Below are positions 25,694 through 33,927 of a stretch of DNA of 43,991 nucleotides, piece after piece; positions within the stretch are counted from its first letter, which is position 1; each line of letters starts with the position of its first letter. The stretch is taken from NCBI GenBank assembly GCA_944325215.1, contig CALUZC010000021.1, forward strand, positions 1 through 43,991. Direction: 5' to 3'. The translations under genes were made by a program, and so were the position numbers. Source of the DNA: an uncultured Mucispirillum sp. (GTDB lineage Bacteria; Chrysiogenota; Deferribacteres; Deferribacterales; Mucispirillaceae). The notes under the pieces were generated by a model that ran no database searches, had not been told where the DNA came from, and saw only the letters and a program-made list of their open reading frames with translations.

Positions 25694-26428
25694 ATGGATA
25701 TTGTAGATGTTTATGTAAAAAAAATAGATGAGTTTATATTAAAATATAAAGATGAAAACAAAATATCATCAATACAAATATACCTAAAAAATAATGCTAA
25801 AATTATATATGGCATACCTATGAAAAGATTAAAAGCATTATTTAGTAAATATGTTGATGAATTTAATAGTATTGATAATAATGATTTATATAATATTATA
25901 AATAATTTGTTTCTATCATTTGCTTTTGAAAAACAAGTTATAGCCTGCATGCTGTTAGAAAAATATATTAATAAGCTTCATATAAATATGGCTGATTTAT
26001 TTAAAAACTATGTGGAAGAGAATATTATTATTAACTGGGCAGTTTCTGACCAGATAGCATTAAATACATTAAGCCAGCTAAATGATTTATCTTTTATATA
26101 TGATTATGCAGTTCATGAAAATTATCTTTTACGAAGAACAAGCACTGTTTTATTTGCTGAAAAAAATATGACAGATGATGACTGCTTTATGCTTATAAAT
26201 GTTATTAAGCTTTTATTACAGGAAAAGGAAGAATATGTGTTAAGGGGTTCTGGCTGGGCTGTTAGAAACATATATAACCATAATCCAAAAATATATTTTG
26301 ATTTTTTAGAAGATTATGCCCATAAAATGCCACGTATAATGCTTAGAAATGCCATAGAAATGCTTGAAGAAGATATACGTATGAATATACTTGTTACTTC
26401 TAAAGAAAAAAGAGATGGTTTAAAGTAA
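25694..26428 (+). CDS. AlkD-like DNA alkylation repair protein
   Basis: It is a HEAT-like repeat DNA glycosylase family protein, expected to remove alkylated bases such as N3- or N7-alkylpurines. It has 244 helical residues. The family signatures are IPMKRLKAL near residue 38, the conserved Trp-Asp region in NWAVSDQIALNT and the late LRGSGWAVRNIYNHNP. Divergent members of this fold lack activity, and the 'WAVSD' version of the usual WD(L/H)VD motif keeps the Asp one position from standard, so activity is probable but not certain. AAGG precedes the start. Confidence 0.82.
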   Translation: MDIVDVYVKKIDEFILKYKDENKISSIQIYLKNNAKIIYGIPMKRLKALFSKYVDEFNSIDNNDLYNIINNLFLSFAFEKQVIACMLLEKYINKLHINMADLFKNYVEENIIINWAVSDQIALNTLSQLNDLSFIYDYAVHENYLLRRTSTVLFAEKNMTDDDCFMLINVIKLLLQEKEEYVLRGSGWAVRNIYNHNPKIYFDFLEDYAHKMPRIMLRNAIEMLEEDIRMNILVTSKEKRDGLK

Positions 26429-26491
26429 ATATTGTTGATTAAATATATTTTATATGATACCTTTCAATATATTAATTTGTGAGAACTAATA

Positions 26492-26857
26492 ATGAATAAA
26501 AATATTATTAATAAAATTTTTTCATCTACTACTATTACTATTTATTTTGTATTTATTTTAGGAATGGTCTTAATACTGGAAAAGTTAAATGAATATGACC
26601 TTTCAAAAACACTAATAAATCTTGCCTCATTCAGTACTGCATTAGTATTTTTGGTGTTAATATTAAAAACTTTATTTTCTATATTAAATCATAAGCATTA
26701 TAAACTTATTTCATTACTTTTATATAATATAATTTTTTTTATAATATCACTTGTTATTTTTGATTTGCATGAAGAAGAAGACACTTATTTCTTTTCTCAA
26801 GTATTATTAATATGTTATGTGTTAATTTTAAAACTATTAAAGATAATTAAAAAATAA
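26492..26857 (+). CDS. Small four-helix membrane protein, function unknown
   Basis: The 121-residue product has four hydrophobic segments at about 14-30, 40-64, 70-90 and 100-118, with the helix breaks at charged residues. No known motif is visible. Its ribosome site is weak. It lies 63 bases after the AlkD-like gene and ends before the first large interspersed repeat. The clean hydrophobic pattern favours a real protein. Confidence 0.55.
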   Translation: MNKNIINKIFSSTTITIYFVFILGMVLILEKLNEYDLSKTLINLASFSTALVFLVLILKTLFSILNHKHYKLISLLLYNIIFFIISLVIFDLHEEEDTYFFSQVLLICYVLILKLLKIIKK

Positions 26858-26989
26858 TTTACTGTGCCAAGCAAATAACTTTAATATGGTTTAAATTACA
26901 TATTTTACATTCTATATTTTTTTATTATAAATTTTAAACATCCTATATTTATAATTTAATAATATTTATCTGGATTTATTATACTTGTA

Positions 26990-27340
26990 TATCCTCTTAT
27001 TTCCATATCTCTACGTCGCACAGCTCAAATACGGGTAAGTTTGTTATATTATCCCTTCCTACCCAGCCAATATTTCTATATCCTTCCTACTCGGTCGGGA
27101 AATATTGTCCTCGCAAAAACGGGGTCTTGCCCATATTAATGGCAAGCCGTTTTCTGTACTCGGAGCGAAGCGGAGCAAAAAACGCTCGCCAAATTCCATA
27201 AACATTCCGTATTTTTTGCTCCATATGAAATTTGAACTCGTATTGCTAATAATATAATTAGCAATACTCAAACATAAATTCCATAATCATTACGCAAAAA
27301 ATACTACATATGAAATAAGTCGCTCAGTGATAATATAACA
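26990..27340. repeat. Interspersed structured repeat, copy 1
   Basis: This intergenic element fills the gap between two convergent genes. A core of 161 bases from 27041 is identical to 31825 onward, with homology extending about 50 bases left and 140 right. It contains several inverted repeats in order: CAATATTTC/GAAATATTG (27068/27099), AAAACGG..CTTGCC/GGCAAG..CCGTTTT (27116-27153), GGAGCAAAAAA/TTTTTTGCTCC (27172/27212) and ATTGCTAAT/ATTAGCAAT (27242/27257). A minus-strand frame of 70 codons (27271-27059) spans it and is kept in copy 2, but the shared core allows no test of coding. The element could be a noncoding RNA, a regulatory or a selfish repeat. No transposase is seen. Confidence 0.8.
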
Positions 27341-27423
27341 CAGGCTTCTATAATATAGATAAATTACTATTAATATATTTGAATATTAAATGTTTTGATA
27401 ATATAAAAACACATTAATAAGTT

Positions 27424-28818
27424 TTATGAAAGCATAGCTTTAAACTCAAAAGAAAACCTTAAGCCGTTTTCTATTCTTTCTACTTTTGATTTGCCATGGT
27501 GGCGTTCTACAATTGTCCCTGCAATTACAATGCCCCAGTAGTCAAAGCTTTGGGAAAGCATTGTATGTTTCCATGGGCTAAACATAGAATCTATTATATA
27601 ATCTGGTGCTTCCACACCGTATAAATCTATTATTAATGTAAGAACTTCCGTATTGGCTTTTAATTCAAACCTGTATTTTAATGGCAAACAGCTTGAAAAA
27701 TAACGGATATTATCTTTTAAAATATAGCATACTGCCAGTTTTAAAAACATCTTATTGGCAAGTATATGAAAACTTCTGCCATGAGTGATATCGTATTCTG
27801 CATTATAACTATCAACAAATTTATAAAGATATGCTGTAAAATTCCTATCAATATTTTTTTCAGAAAGTGATACAATTAATTCACTTAAAAATTCATATAA
27901 ATCTACATTTTCTGTGATTTTAAAAGATATAGCATGAGTATAATCATTATAGCCTGCAATAATCTCTTCTATTAGTGAAAGTTTATTATCTACTATTTTC
28001 CAAAGGTTTTGAATATGGGCATCTGATTCTGTTTTAAGTTTTATCTGCCTAATAAAGCCACCAGCTGCTGTTAAAGCGTTCATTACATTATGGGATAAAT
28101 GCCTGGAAAAACCTGCCACAATAGACTGTTCTTCTATTTTTCTCATTTGCAATATTTTTGTTATTTTTGTAGTGATATCATCAAAAACTATTTCAAAATT
28201 GTAGCTGTCATCACTTAATGCTATAACGTGGCCTGCAATTGAAATGCTTTCCCCTTTTCTGTTTATCAATTTACCAGAAAAGTTGGAATCAGTGCCCTGC
28301 AAAGCTGCTCCCATACAACGTTTTACTTCTGCTGCTGTGGTTTCGTCAAATATTTTAAATATATTTTCTTCAATTAAAAAATCATCATCTTGGTATACTT
28401 TTGCAAATTTTCTGTTATAAAAGAAAATATCACCTGTTAAATCTATCTCTACTATACTTTCAGGGGAAGAATTTAAAATATGCTCTAACTTATTCATAAA
28501 ATAAGTAATACGCTGCAAGCCGCCTTCTTTTTCCATATAAGGTGAATATTTACCTGCAACTTTTGTCATAAAAAAAGTATCAAGGCTTGCTATAATAGAA
28601 GTGAGTATTGTATCTGCATCTTTAGAACTATCTATAAAATAACTGCCGTTATGTGGGTTTTTATTACGTACAATAATAACAAAACAAGATGGGCTAAATT
28701 CATCTGGATATTCTGTAACAATAGCATGAGCTTCGTTTTTACTGCAAAGCTTATAATGGTTGTTTAACTCTTTTGCAATCCCTTCATAGTGTGGAAGGTT
28801 TACATAAACATGTCTCAC
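27424..28818 (-). CDS. PAS-domain histidine-kinase-like protein with degenerate ATPase domain
   Basis: The start is GTG at 28818 (RHVYVNLPHYEG) after GGAGA; a TTG 21 bases upstream is less likely. About 110 N-terminal residues of unclear fold are followed by a PAS-like domain at about 115-220 (SIVEIDLTGDIFFYNRKFAK), a His-box-like helix near 241 (FSRHLSHNVMNALTAAGGFI) and an ATPase-like C-terminal domain with N-box-like KDNIRYFSS and final GIVIAGTIVERHHGKSKVERI. The G1 loop that binds ATP (DxGxG) is not recognisable: DLYGVEAPDYI stands in its place. It has no membrane helix, so it would be cytoplasmic. It could be an active divergent kinase or a pseudokinase. A TTGACA occurs about 45 bases upstream. 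Confidence 0.7.
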   Translation of the reverse strand: MRHVYVNLPHYEGIAKELNNHYKLCSKNEAHAIVTEYPDEFSPSCFVIIVRNKNPHNGSYFIDSSKDADTILTSIIASLDTFFMTKVAGKYSPYMEKEGGLQRITYFMNKLEHILNSSPESIVEIDLTGDIFFYNRKFAKVYQDDDFLIEENIFKIFDETTAAEVKRCMGAALQGTDSNFSGKLINRKGESISIAGHVIALSDDSYNFEIVFDDITTKITKILQMRKIEEQSIVAGFSRHLSHNVMNALTAAGGFIRQIKLKTESDAHIQNLWKIVDNKLSLIEEIIAGYNDYTHAISFKITENVDLYEFLSELIVSLSEKNIDRNFTAYLYKFVDSYNAEYDITHGRSFHILANKMFLKLAVCYILKDNIRYFSSCLPLKYRFELKANTEVLTLIIDLYGVEAPDYIIDSMFSPWKHTMLSQSFDYWGIVIAGTIVERHHGKSKVERIENGLRFSFEFKAMLS

Positions 28819-28887
28819 ATTCTTTCTCCATAGGCACAATTATAGGCTATCATTATAAATTACATATGTCAACACATAGATTAATAA

Positions 28888-29406
28888 CTACTGACCTAGA
28901 AAGCTTTTAAAATATACTTCAATAACTGCATCATCTTGCAACACATTATTCATTTTTGTTCTTAAATCGCGTTTCATGTATGCCATAAGCCCTACCCTGT
29001 CTATTCCTACTACTGGGTAATCTTTTACCATACGGCGTATTTCTTCTACTGTTTCTTTCGTAATTTTTGTAATAGCTTCAGCATCTTTTTTATTATGTGC
29101 TTCAAATACTATATCTATTTTAAAAAAATGTGGGGTATCAAACTCATTTTTTCTATATGCATCACAATAAATATCATTAATTGTTACATAATAAAGGTTT
29201 CTATTTTGCTTTTTGCTCTGCACCTTATACATATCATATATAGTAGGCTCTTGTTTCTTTAATGTAACCTTTGAAAAGTCTGTTTTCTTTATTTCTATCT
29301 TCCCATAAAGTTTCCATATAACAAGGGCAATAGCAGTCATTACTAAAAGCCATACTAATATTTTTGCAATTTTTTTGACTGTGCTTTCATTTCTTTCTTT
29401 ACTCAT
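28888..29406 (-). CDS. FliL-like membrane protein
   Basis: The 172 residues comprise one N-terminal helix (about 13-33, ILVWLLVMTAIALVIW) and a periplasmic domain that ends LRTKMNNVLQDDAVIEVYFKSFLGQ. The closing pattern 'Lr..i...N..l....v..VyF..F..Q' is the hallmark of FliL, a protein that sits near the flagellar stator and aids torque. The N-terminal part of the domain (FFKIDIVFEAHNKKDAEAI) also fits. Sequence similarity is weak and no flagellar gene adjoins it, so a paralogue with another role is possible. It is divergent from mtaB. Confidence 0.55.
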   Translation of the reverse strand: MSKERNESTVKKIAKILVWLLVMTAIALVIWKLYGKIEIKKTDFSKVTLKKQEPTIYDMYKVQSKKQNRNLYYVTINDIYCDAYRKNEFDTPHFFKIDIVFEAHNKKDAEAITKITKETVEEIRRMVKDYPVVGIDRVGLMAYMKRDLRTKMNNVLQDDAVIEVYFKSFLGQ

Positions 29407-29466
29407 GGCTTATATTATCATATTATTTGCATTAATAAAAGCAATAATTATAATTTGAGGAATATT

Positions 29467-30717
29467 TTGAAAATAAAATTTATTACATTCGGCTGTAAAG
29501 TTAATGCTGGGGAAGACCAGCTTTACTTATCACAGCTTATTGAACAGGGCTTTTTAGAAGCAAAAGATATAGATGAAGCTGATATTGTAGTCATTAATAC
29601 TTGTGCTGTTACAGAACACGCTGCAAAAAAATCTGCTCATTATATTGCAAAACTACGTAAATCATACCCACATTTAAAAATAATTGTTACAGGCTGCTTA
29701 ACAGAAGATGACGGTATAAATTTAAAAGAATACGGAGCAGATATAATAATTACTAACGGCTCTAAAGCTGATATTATAAACCATATATTAAATATGACAG
29801 ATGGATATATTAAAGCAGGCACTGGCAGTTTTGCAGGGGGAGCTGTTTCATTTAATACTGGTGTAAAAACTAGAGCATTTTTTAAAATACAAGACGGATG
29901 TAATGCTTTTTGCACCTACTGTATAATACCACGCCTTCGTGGCAAACCAAAAAGTATGAAAAGGCAAGATGTAATATCTGGCTTTAAAAAACTAATATCT
30001 TCAAACTATAAAGAAATAGTGCTTGTAGGTATCCATATAGGGCTTTACGGAAAAGATACTAATGATAATTTAACAAGCCTTTTAAAAGAACTTGTTAGTA
30101 TTGAAGGCGATTTTCGTATAAGGCTTACAAGTATAGAAATAAATGAAATAACTGATGAACTTTTATATTTAATAAAAGACAGTAATAAAATATGCCCACA
30201 TTTACATATTCCTTTGCAAAGCGGCTCAAATAAAATACTTAAATTAATGGGTAGAAAATATAAAAAAGAAGACTATATAAATACTATTCAAAAGGCAAGA
30301 AGCATAATTAGTGATGTAACAATAGGTTCAGATATTATAGCAGGCTTTCCTAATGAAAATGATGATGATTTTAATGAAAGCTTAAACACATTAAAACTTG
30401 CAGGCACAGAATTTTACCATGCTTTTGCCTATTCTGAAAGAAAGGGCACACCTGCCCGCCTTATGGATAATAAGGTGGATATAAAAGTAAGGGAAGAACG
30501 CTCTAAAATATTAAGAGCCCAAGGCGATGTAATGCTTTTAGAACTGCAAAAAAAATCTATTGGCAAAACATACAGAGTGCTTTCAGAAAAAGGCAATAAA
30601 GGACACAGCCCAAATTATATGCTAATCCATTATGATAAAGATGTGGCACCAAACCAGTTTATAAATGTATTGATTAATGAAATAAAAAATGGTAAACTTT
30701 ACGGAAAAGTAATATAA
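29467..30717 (+). CDS. mtaB: tRNA t6A37 methylthiotransferase MtaB-like radical SAM enzyme
   Basis: It adds a methylthio group to t6A at tRNA position 37 using S-adenosylmethionine and iron-sulfur clusters. The start chosen is TTG at 29467, after GAGG. The N-terminal UPF0004 domain has Cys in FGCKVNAGE, NTCAVTEHA and VTGCL. The radical SAM cluster is CNAFCTYC, with PRLRGKPKS after it, and a C-terminal TRAM-like portion is present. The length of 416 residues fits MtaB rather than MiaB. Two small secreted-protein genes follow within 25 and 30 bases. Confidence 0.92.
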   Translation: MKIKFITFGCKVNAGEDQLYLSQLIEQGFLEAKDIDEADIVVINTCAVTEHAAKKSAHYIAKLRKSYPHLKIIVTGCLTEDDGINLKEYGADIIITNGSKADIINHILNMTDGYIKAGTGSFAGGAVSFNTGVKTRAFFKIQDGCNAFCTYCIIPRLRGKPKSMKRQDVISGFKKLISSNYKEIVLVGIHIGLYGKDTNDNLTSLLKELVSIEGDFRIRLTSIEINEITDELLYLIKDSNKICPHLHIPLQSGSNKILKLMGRKYKKEDYINTIQKARSIISDVTIGSDIIAGFPNENDDDFNESLNTLKLAGTEFYHAFAYSERKGTPARLMDNKVDIKVREERSKILRAQGDVMLLELQKKSIGKTYRVLSEKGNKGHSPNYMLIHYDKDVAPNQFINVLINEIKNGKLYGKVI

Positions 30718-30742
30718 ATTACATATAAAGGATGAGAATATC

Positions 30743-31180
30743 ATGAGAATAATACTTACAGTTTTATTAATTGCTGTTACTTCAACTTTTGCTTTTGCTA
30801 ATGATGCAGCAACTTATTCAAAAGAGCAGTATAATAAACTAATGAACTTAAAAGATACTATTACAGGCTGGGAGCCAACAGATTATGAGCTTAAAGACTG
30901 CAAAAGCTATCAAGTTCATTATAACGGTGTAAACTACTATAAAAGTGTTTATAATGTAAAAACAATTGAAGAAGCATATAATATTGTAGCTTTCGTTCAA
31001 GAAAATGAACATATGCCTAAAATTAAACCTTTCCCTACTAAATCTACCAGCTATAAAGGTGACTACTATTTTTATTTTGGAAAAGATGGTGTGTTTATAA
31101 ATGCTGGAGCAATGGATATTTTATTTACTATCAATAAAGATGGATATGTAGAATCATTAACATGTTATCCTGGTATATAA
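30743..31180 (+). CDS. Secreted protein, tandem paralogue 1
   Basis: The 145-residue protein has a Sec signal peptide (MRIILTVLLIAVTSTFAFA) and a small mature domain. Recognisable repeats with its downstream neighbour are PFPTKSTSYKGDYYFYFGKD, GVFINAGA and DILFTINKDGYVES. Two Cys in the mature part (KDCKS and LTCYP) could form a disulfide. Unknown family; likely periplasmic. AAGGATGAG precedes the start. It follows mtaB by 25 bases and may be co-transcribed with it. Confidence 0.72.
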   Translation: MRIILTVLLIAVTSTFAFANDAATYSKEQYNKLMNLKDTITGWEPTDYELKDCKSYQVHYNGVNYYKSVYNVKTIEEAYNIVAFVQENEHMPKIKPFPTKSTSYKGDYYFYFGKDGVFINAGAMDILFTINKDGYVESLTCYPGI

Positions 31181-31210
31181 ATATCTGGTATATAAATATA
31201 AGGTGAAATT

Positions 31211-31672
31211 ATGAGAATAATACTTACAATTTTATTACTTGCTTTTACTGCTACTTTTGCTTTTGCTGCTGATTTAAATGAAATGAAGGAACGTTATGAT
31301 TATTTATATAAATATAAAAACAGTTCTTCATGGAAAAAAACGGACTGTGGTGTTGGTATTGAAGAATTACAGCCGATTTTTGACAAATATTTTACAGCTT
31401 GTTCTTATACACATTCAGAAAGCGGTGATTTTGCAATTATAAGAGAAGTTTATAACAAAAAAACATATGAAGAAGTTTTAAATATTCATAAGAATAAACT
31501 GAATGATGAATTTTTATCTTTGATTGATACATTTCCAAAACAAACATCAAAGATTAATGAACATGGCTATGCATATTATGGAAAAGATGGAGTATTGATA
31601 AGCATTGATGTATGTGATTATTTATTTACAAAAACTAAAGATGGCTTTGTAGAAACTATACATTTCTGTTAA
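31211..31672 (+). CDS. Secreted protein, tandem paralogue 2
   Basis: It is a 153-residue protein with a nearly identical signal peptide to its upstream neighbour and the same closing pattern (FPKQTSKINEHGYAYYGKDG, then DYLFTKTKDGFVETIHFC). The middle has diverged strongly and contains extra Cys (DCGVG, TACSYTH). The pair arose by tandem duplication and then drifted, which is typical of exported proteins under variable selection. AAGGTGA precedes the start. A terminator follows. Confidence 0.72.
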   Translation: MRIILTILLLAFTATFAFAADLNEMKERYDYLYKYKNSSSWKKTDCGVGIEELQPIFDKYFTACSYTHSESGDFAIIREVYNKKTYEEVLNIHKNKLNDEFLSLIDTFPKQTSKINEHGYAYYGKDGVLISIDVCDYLFTKTKDGFVETIHFC

Positions 31673-31697
31673 ATGTAGCTTTCTTTATAAAAATATC

Positions 31698-31724
31698 AGC
31701 CCTGTTTTAAAGCAGGGCTTTTTT
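31698..31724 (+). terminator. Terminator after the secreted-protein pair
   Basis: AGCCCTG and CAGGGCT pair over an eight-base loop and run into six T residues. It ends the mtaB-secreted-protein transcript 25 bases after the last stop. Confidence 0.9.
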
Positions 31725-31764
31725 GTATATTTTTATATAAATATGTAATTAAGTTATTTATATC

Positions 31765-32124
31765 TTCCTGCCACGCTTTTACCTTCCCATTTTTTCACGC
31801 CGCAAAACTCAAATATGGATAAGATTGTTATATTATCCCTTCCTACCCAGCCAATATTTCTATATCCTTCCTACTCGGTCGGGAAATATTGTCCTCGCAA
31901 AAACGGGGTCTTGCCCATATTAATGGCAAGCCGTTTTCTGTACTCGGAGCGAAGCGGAGCAAAAAACGCTCGCCAAATTCCATAATCACTCCGTGTTTTT
32001 TACTCCATATGAAATTTGAACTCGCATTGCTAATAAATACCATTAGCATGCTCAGACATAAATTCCATAACCATTACATAAAAAACACTGCATATGAAAT
32101 AAGTCGCTCAGTGATAATATAACA
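31765..32124. repeat. Interspersed structured repeat, copy 2
   Basis: It is a second copy of the element seen near 27040: the 161-base core from 31825 is identical, and the flanks show scattered changes. The GGAGCAAAAAAC/GTTTTTTACTCC stem is kept in altered form and the AAAACGG..GGCAAGCCGTTTT hairpin is unchanged. The minus-strand frame (32049-31843) is also kept. It lies, like copy 1, in a gap between two convergent genes and just after an intrinsic terminator. Confidence 0.8.
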
Positions 32125-32399
32125 TCGGCAGCCAAATAATGAATTATAAATTATTAATATATATAATATTATGGTTATTACTTATATAATAATCATTTAC
32201 CTAATTCATATTTTGGTATATTTCGCTTCGCTCAATATTGCTTATTGGAAATAATTAAGATATGTAAAATTAATTGAATAATTATAGTATTATTTCCATA
32301 CTTTTTACATTGGTTATTTTGCACTATAAATGCCACTAAATCATATATGAAATTATTTTTTTGGAATAATGTTCCAGTTGCAAAAGTATTATAACAGCA
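32125..32399. other. AT-rich intergenic DNA with one TCGCTTCGCTC motif
   Basis: No gene is visible. TTTCGCTTCGCTCAATATTG at about 32220-32239 shares the CGCTTCGCTC word found in the structured repeats. A GC-N10-CC pattern at about 32319 resembles a weak minus-strand sigma54 box with nothing obvious to drive. Confidence 0.35.
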
Positions 32400-32431
32400 G
32401 GCTAAAAATCATATAAATATAATTTTTAGCC
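32400..32431. terminator. Stem-loop after the quinone-reductase-like gene
   Basis: GGCTAAAAAT and ATTTTTAGCC pair around an AT-rich loop, 14 bases past the stop of the minus-strand gene. It lacks a clear T-run on that strand, so it may act weakly. Confidence 0.5.
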
Positions 32432-32444
32432 CCATATTATACTT

Positions 32445-32990
32445 TTATATCATATCTATTAATCTTTTTGCATGAAGCTTTGCTTTTTCTTTTATTTCTG
32501 CTATTTTTTCTTCACTTATCCTTGTTTGATAAGATACTCCGTATGTAGCAGTATATCCTTTAAATTCCATACCAGTAAAGCCACATATAGTTTTTAAAGG
32601 TATTAGAAAATCATCTAATTTACTTTCATTATTATTTTTCTTTAATATTTCTTCATCTGCACCTGTTGTTACTGATGCTATTAATTTTTTACCTTTTAAT
32701 TTATCCCCAGTGCTTCCATGAGAAAAACCATGTGTAAAAACTTCCTCAAAATATCTGTGCATTATAGACGGCATAGAAAACCAAAAAAGTGGAAATACTA
32801 GCATAATAATATCTGCTTTTACTAGTTTTTCCTGCTCTATTTCTTTATTAATTTTATAATCCTTATATAACTTATCTAAATATCTTATTTCCTTGTTTTT
32901 TAAATTTTTTTCTAATTCATCTAATATTGCCTTATTTGCAACAGAATCCTCTAAATCAGTATGGCCTGAAATCACTAAAATATTTTCCAT
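32445..32990 (-). CDS. NAD(P)H-dependent flavin oxidoreductase (flavodoxin-like fold)
   Basis: It is a cytoplasmic quinone or small-molecule reductase of the KefF/MdaB/NQO type that carries FMN or FAD. The N-terminal flavin-binding motif ILVISGHTDLEDSVANKAI, the AD-I-MLVFPLFWFSMPS strand and HGFSHGSTGDKLKGK are characteristic. The length is 181 residues. AAGGTGA precedes the start. It stands as a single gene. The substrate cannot be told from the sequence. Confidence 0.88.
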   Translation of the reverse strand: MENILVISGHTDLEDSVANKAILDELEKNLKNKEIRYLDKLYKDYKINKEIEQEKLVKADIIMLVFPLFWFSMPSIMHRYFEEVFTHGFSHGSTGDKLKGKKLIASVTTGADEEILKKNNNESKLDDFLIPLKTICGFTGMEFKGYTATYGVSYQTRISEEKIAEIKEKAKLHAKRLIDMI

Positions 32991-33009
32991 AAAATCACCT
33001 TTTCTTAAT

Positions 33010-33597
33010 TTAATCTTTCTTTCCTTCTTGCTCTGCCTGTTTTCTTAAAGCAAAATAGTCTGTATTATCATTTTTAACATAATCTATTAGCTGCAAACAA
33101 ATCCAAGCATCTGTCGCTGCATACTCTAGCTGCCTTTCTGTTAAGTGGCTGTATGCCCAGTTTGTCTTTTGGGCACTTTTAACTAATTTTCTGCCTAAAT
33201 ACCGTGCTGTTAATGCCCTTGCTCCAGACTGAATAAGACCTTTTTTCTTCATTTCTGCCGATAAATCGTAAAATGATGCCTGCTTAAACCTGTAAAGCTC
33301 ATTAAGCCTGCGAATATCGTCCTGCACACCAACACCAACTTTTACAATATCTGGGTTTGATAAAAGCTCTACTAATCTGCCAGCAAAAGGCACAAACCTA
33401 AGCTGGAAAATAAAGGCTTCCTCATTTGTTGCAAGCTGAATAATAGATATTGGAAACTTCTGCCCCTTAAAAAAGGCAGGACGGGACTCTGTATCAAAGC
33501 CTATAACTTTCTGCTTAAATAATACATCAAGAGCCTGCTCTGATTTTGCTATACTATCAACTACTGTAATGGTACCCTGAAAAGATATGGGCTCCAT
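33010..33597 (-). CDS. 3'-5' exonuclease domain protein (DEDDy, RNase D-like)
   Basis: This is a stand-alone exonuclease of the DEDD superfamily. The motifs are GFDTESRPAF (first Asp-Glu), VGVQDDIRRL (second Asp) and YAATDAW (Tyr and last Asp). The length is 195 residues from the ATG at 33597. The reading frame continues upstream for about 24 codons without a stop and encodes a plausible N-terminus (VYDSNFPIRDLKISSEDINQ), reaching AGGTGA before an ATA codon near 33660. The true start may be an unusual AUA. Substrate (RNA or DNA) is unclear. It is next to csrA, possibly its distal operon partner. Confidence 0.87.
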   Translation of the reverse strand: MEPISFQGTITVVDSIAKSEQALDVLFKQKVIGFDTESRPAFFKGQKFPISIIQLATNEEAFIFQLRFVPFAGRLVELLSNPDIVKVGVGVQDDIRRLNELYRFKQASFYDLSAEMKKKGLIQSGARALTARYLGRKLVKSAQKTNWAYSHLTERQLEYAATDAWICLQLIDYVKNDNTDYFALRKQAEQEGKKD

Positions 33598-33683
33598 TTG
33601 GTTTATATCCTCAGAAGAGATTTTTAAATCCCTTATAGGAAAATTACTATCATATACTATGACATCACCTATAAAAAAATATA

Positions 33684-33926
33684 TTATTTGTGCTGCTTAT
33701 TAAAATACTCTAATAATGAAATAATATTTTCTTTAGGTGCTTCTTTCCTAACTGCCTGAATGTTTTCATCTTTAATAGCTTCATAGACTTCTTTTCTATG
33801 AACTACCACATCTTTTGGTGCTTCAATCCCCAGTTTGATAGATTTACCCGTAATCTCTATCACCCGAACTTCAATATCATCACCAATCATTATGCTTTCG
33901 TTACTTTTTCTTGAGAGGACTAACAT
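33684..33926 (-). CDS. csrA: Carbon storage / translational regulator CsrA
   Basis: CsrA binds GGA motifs in mRNA leaders and represses translation, for example of flagellin. The start is the ATG at 33926, giving the canonical [20 protein letters not shown] and [20 protein letters not shown]. The length is 80 residues. The ATG is one base after the fliW stop, so the two are translationally coupled. FliW binds and inactivates CsrA (known in Bacillus and Campylobacter), and it is the adjacent gene here. They close the flgM-flgN-flgK-flgL operon. Confidence 0.97.
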   Translation of the reverse strand: MLVLSRKSNESIMIGDDIEVRVIEITGKSIKLGIEAPKDVVVHRKEVYEAIKDENIQAVRKEAPKENIISLLEYFNKQHK

Positions 33927-33927
33927 A

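Noticed and set aside
27059-27271. A 70-codon minus-strand frame in repeat copy 1 (and 31843-32049 in copy 2) as a protein gene
   Set aside because: Both sit in the structured repeat. The shared part is identical in bases, so no coding constraint can be shown, and neither has a clear ribosome site. Kept as part of the repeat.
26990-32124. Repeats as a CRISPR array or insertion sequence
   Set aside because: There are no short regularly spaced repeats, no cas genes, no transposase frame and no clear terminal inverted repeats with target duplication.
32315-32335. Minus-strand sigma54-like GG-N10-GC near 32319-32334
   Set aside because: The -12 box is GTGC rather than TTGC and no gene lies downstream on that strand apart from the repeat.
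33256-33263. Exact GCCGATAA, the sigma28 -10 word, on the plus strand
   Set aside because: It lies within the exonuclease gene, in the wrong direction, with no TAAA at the right distance.
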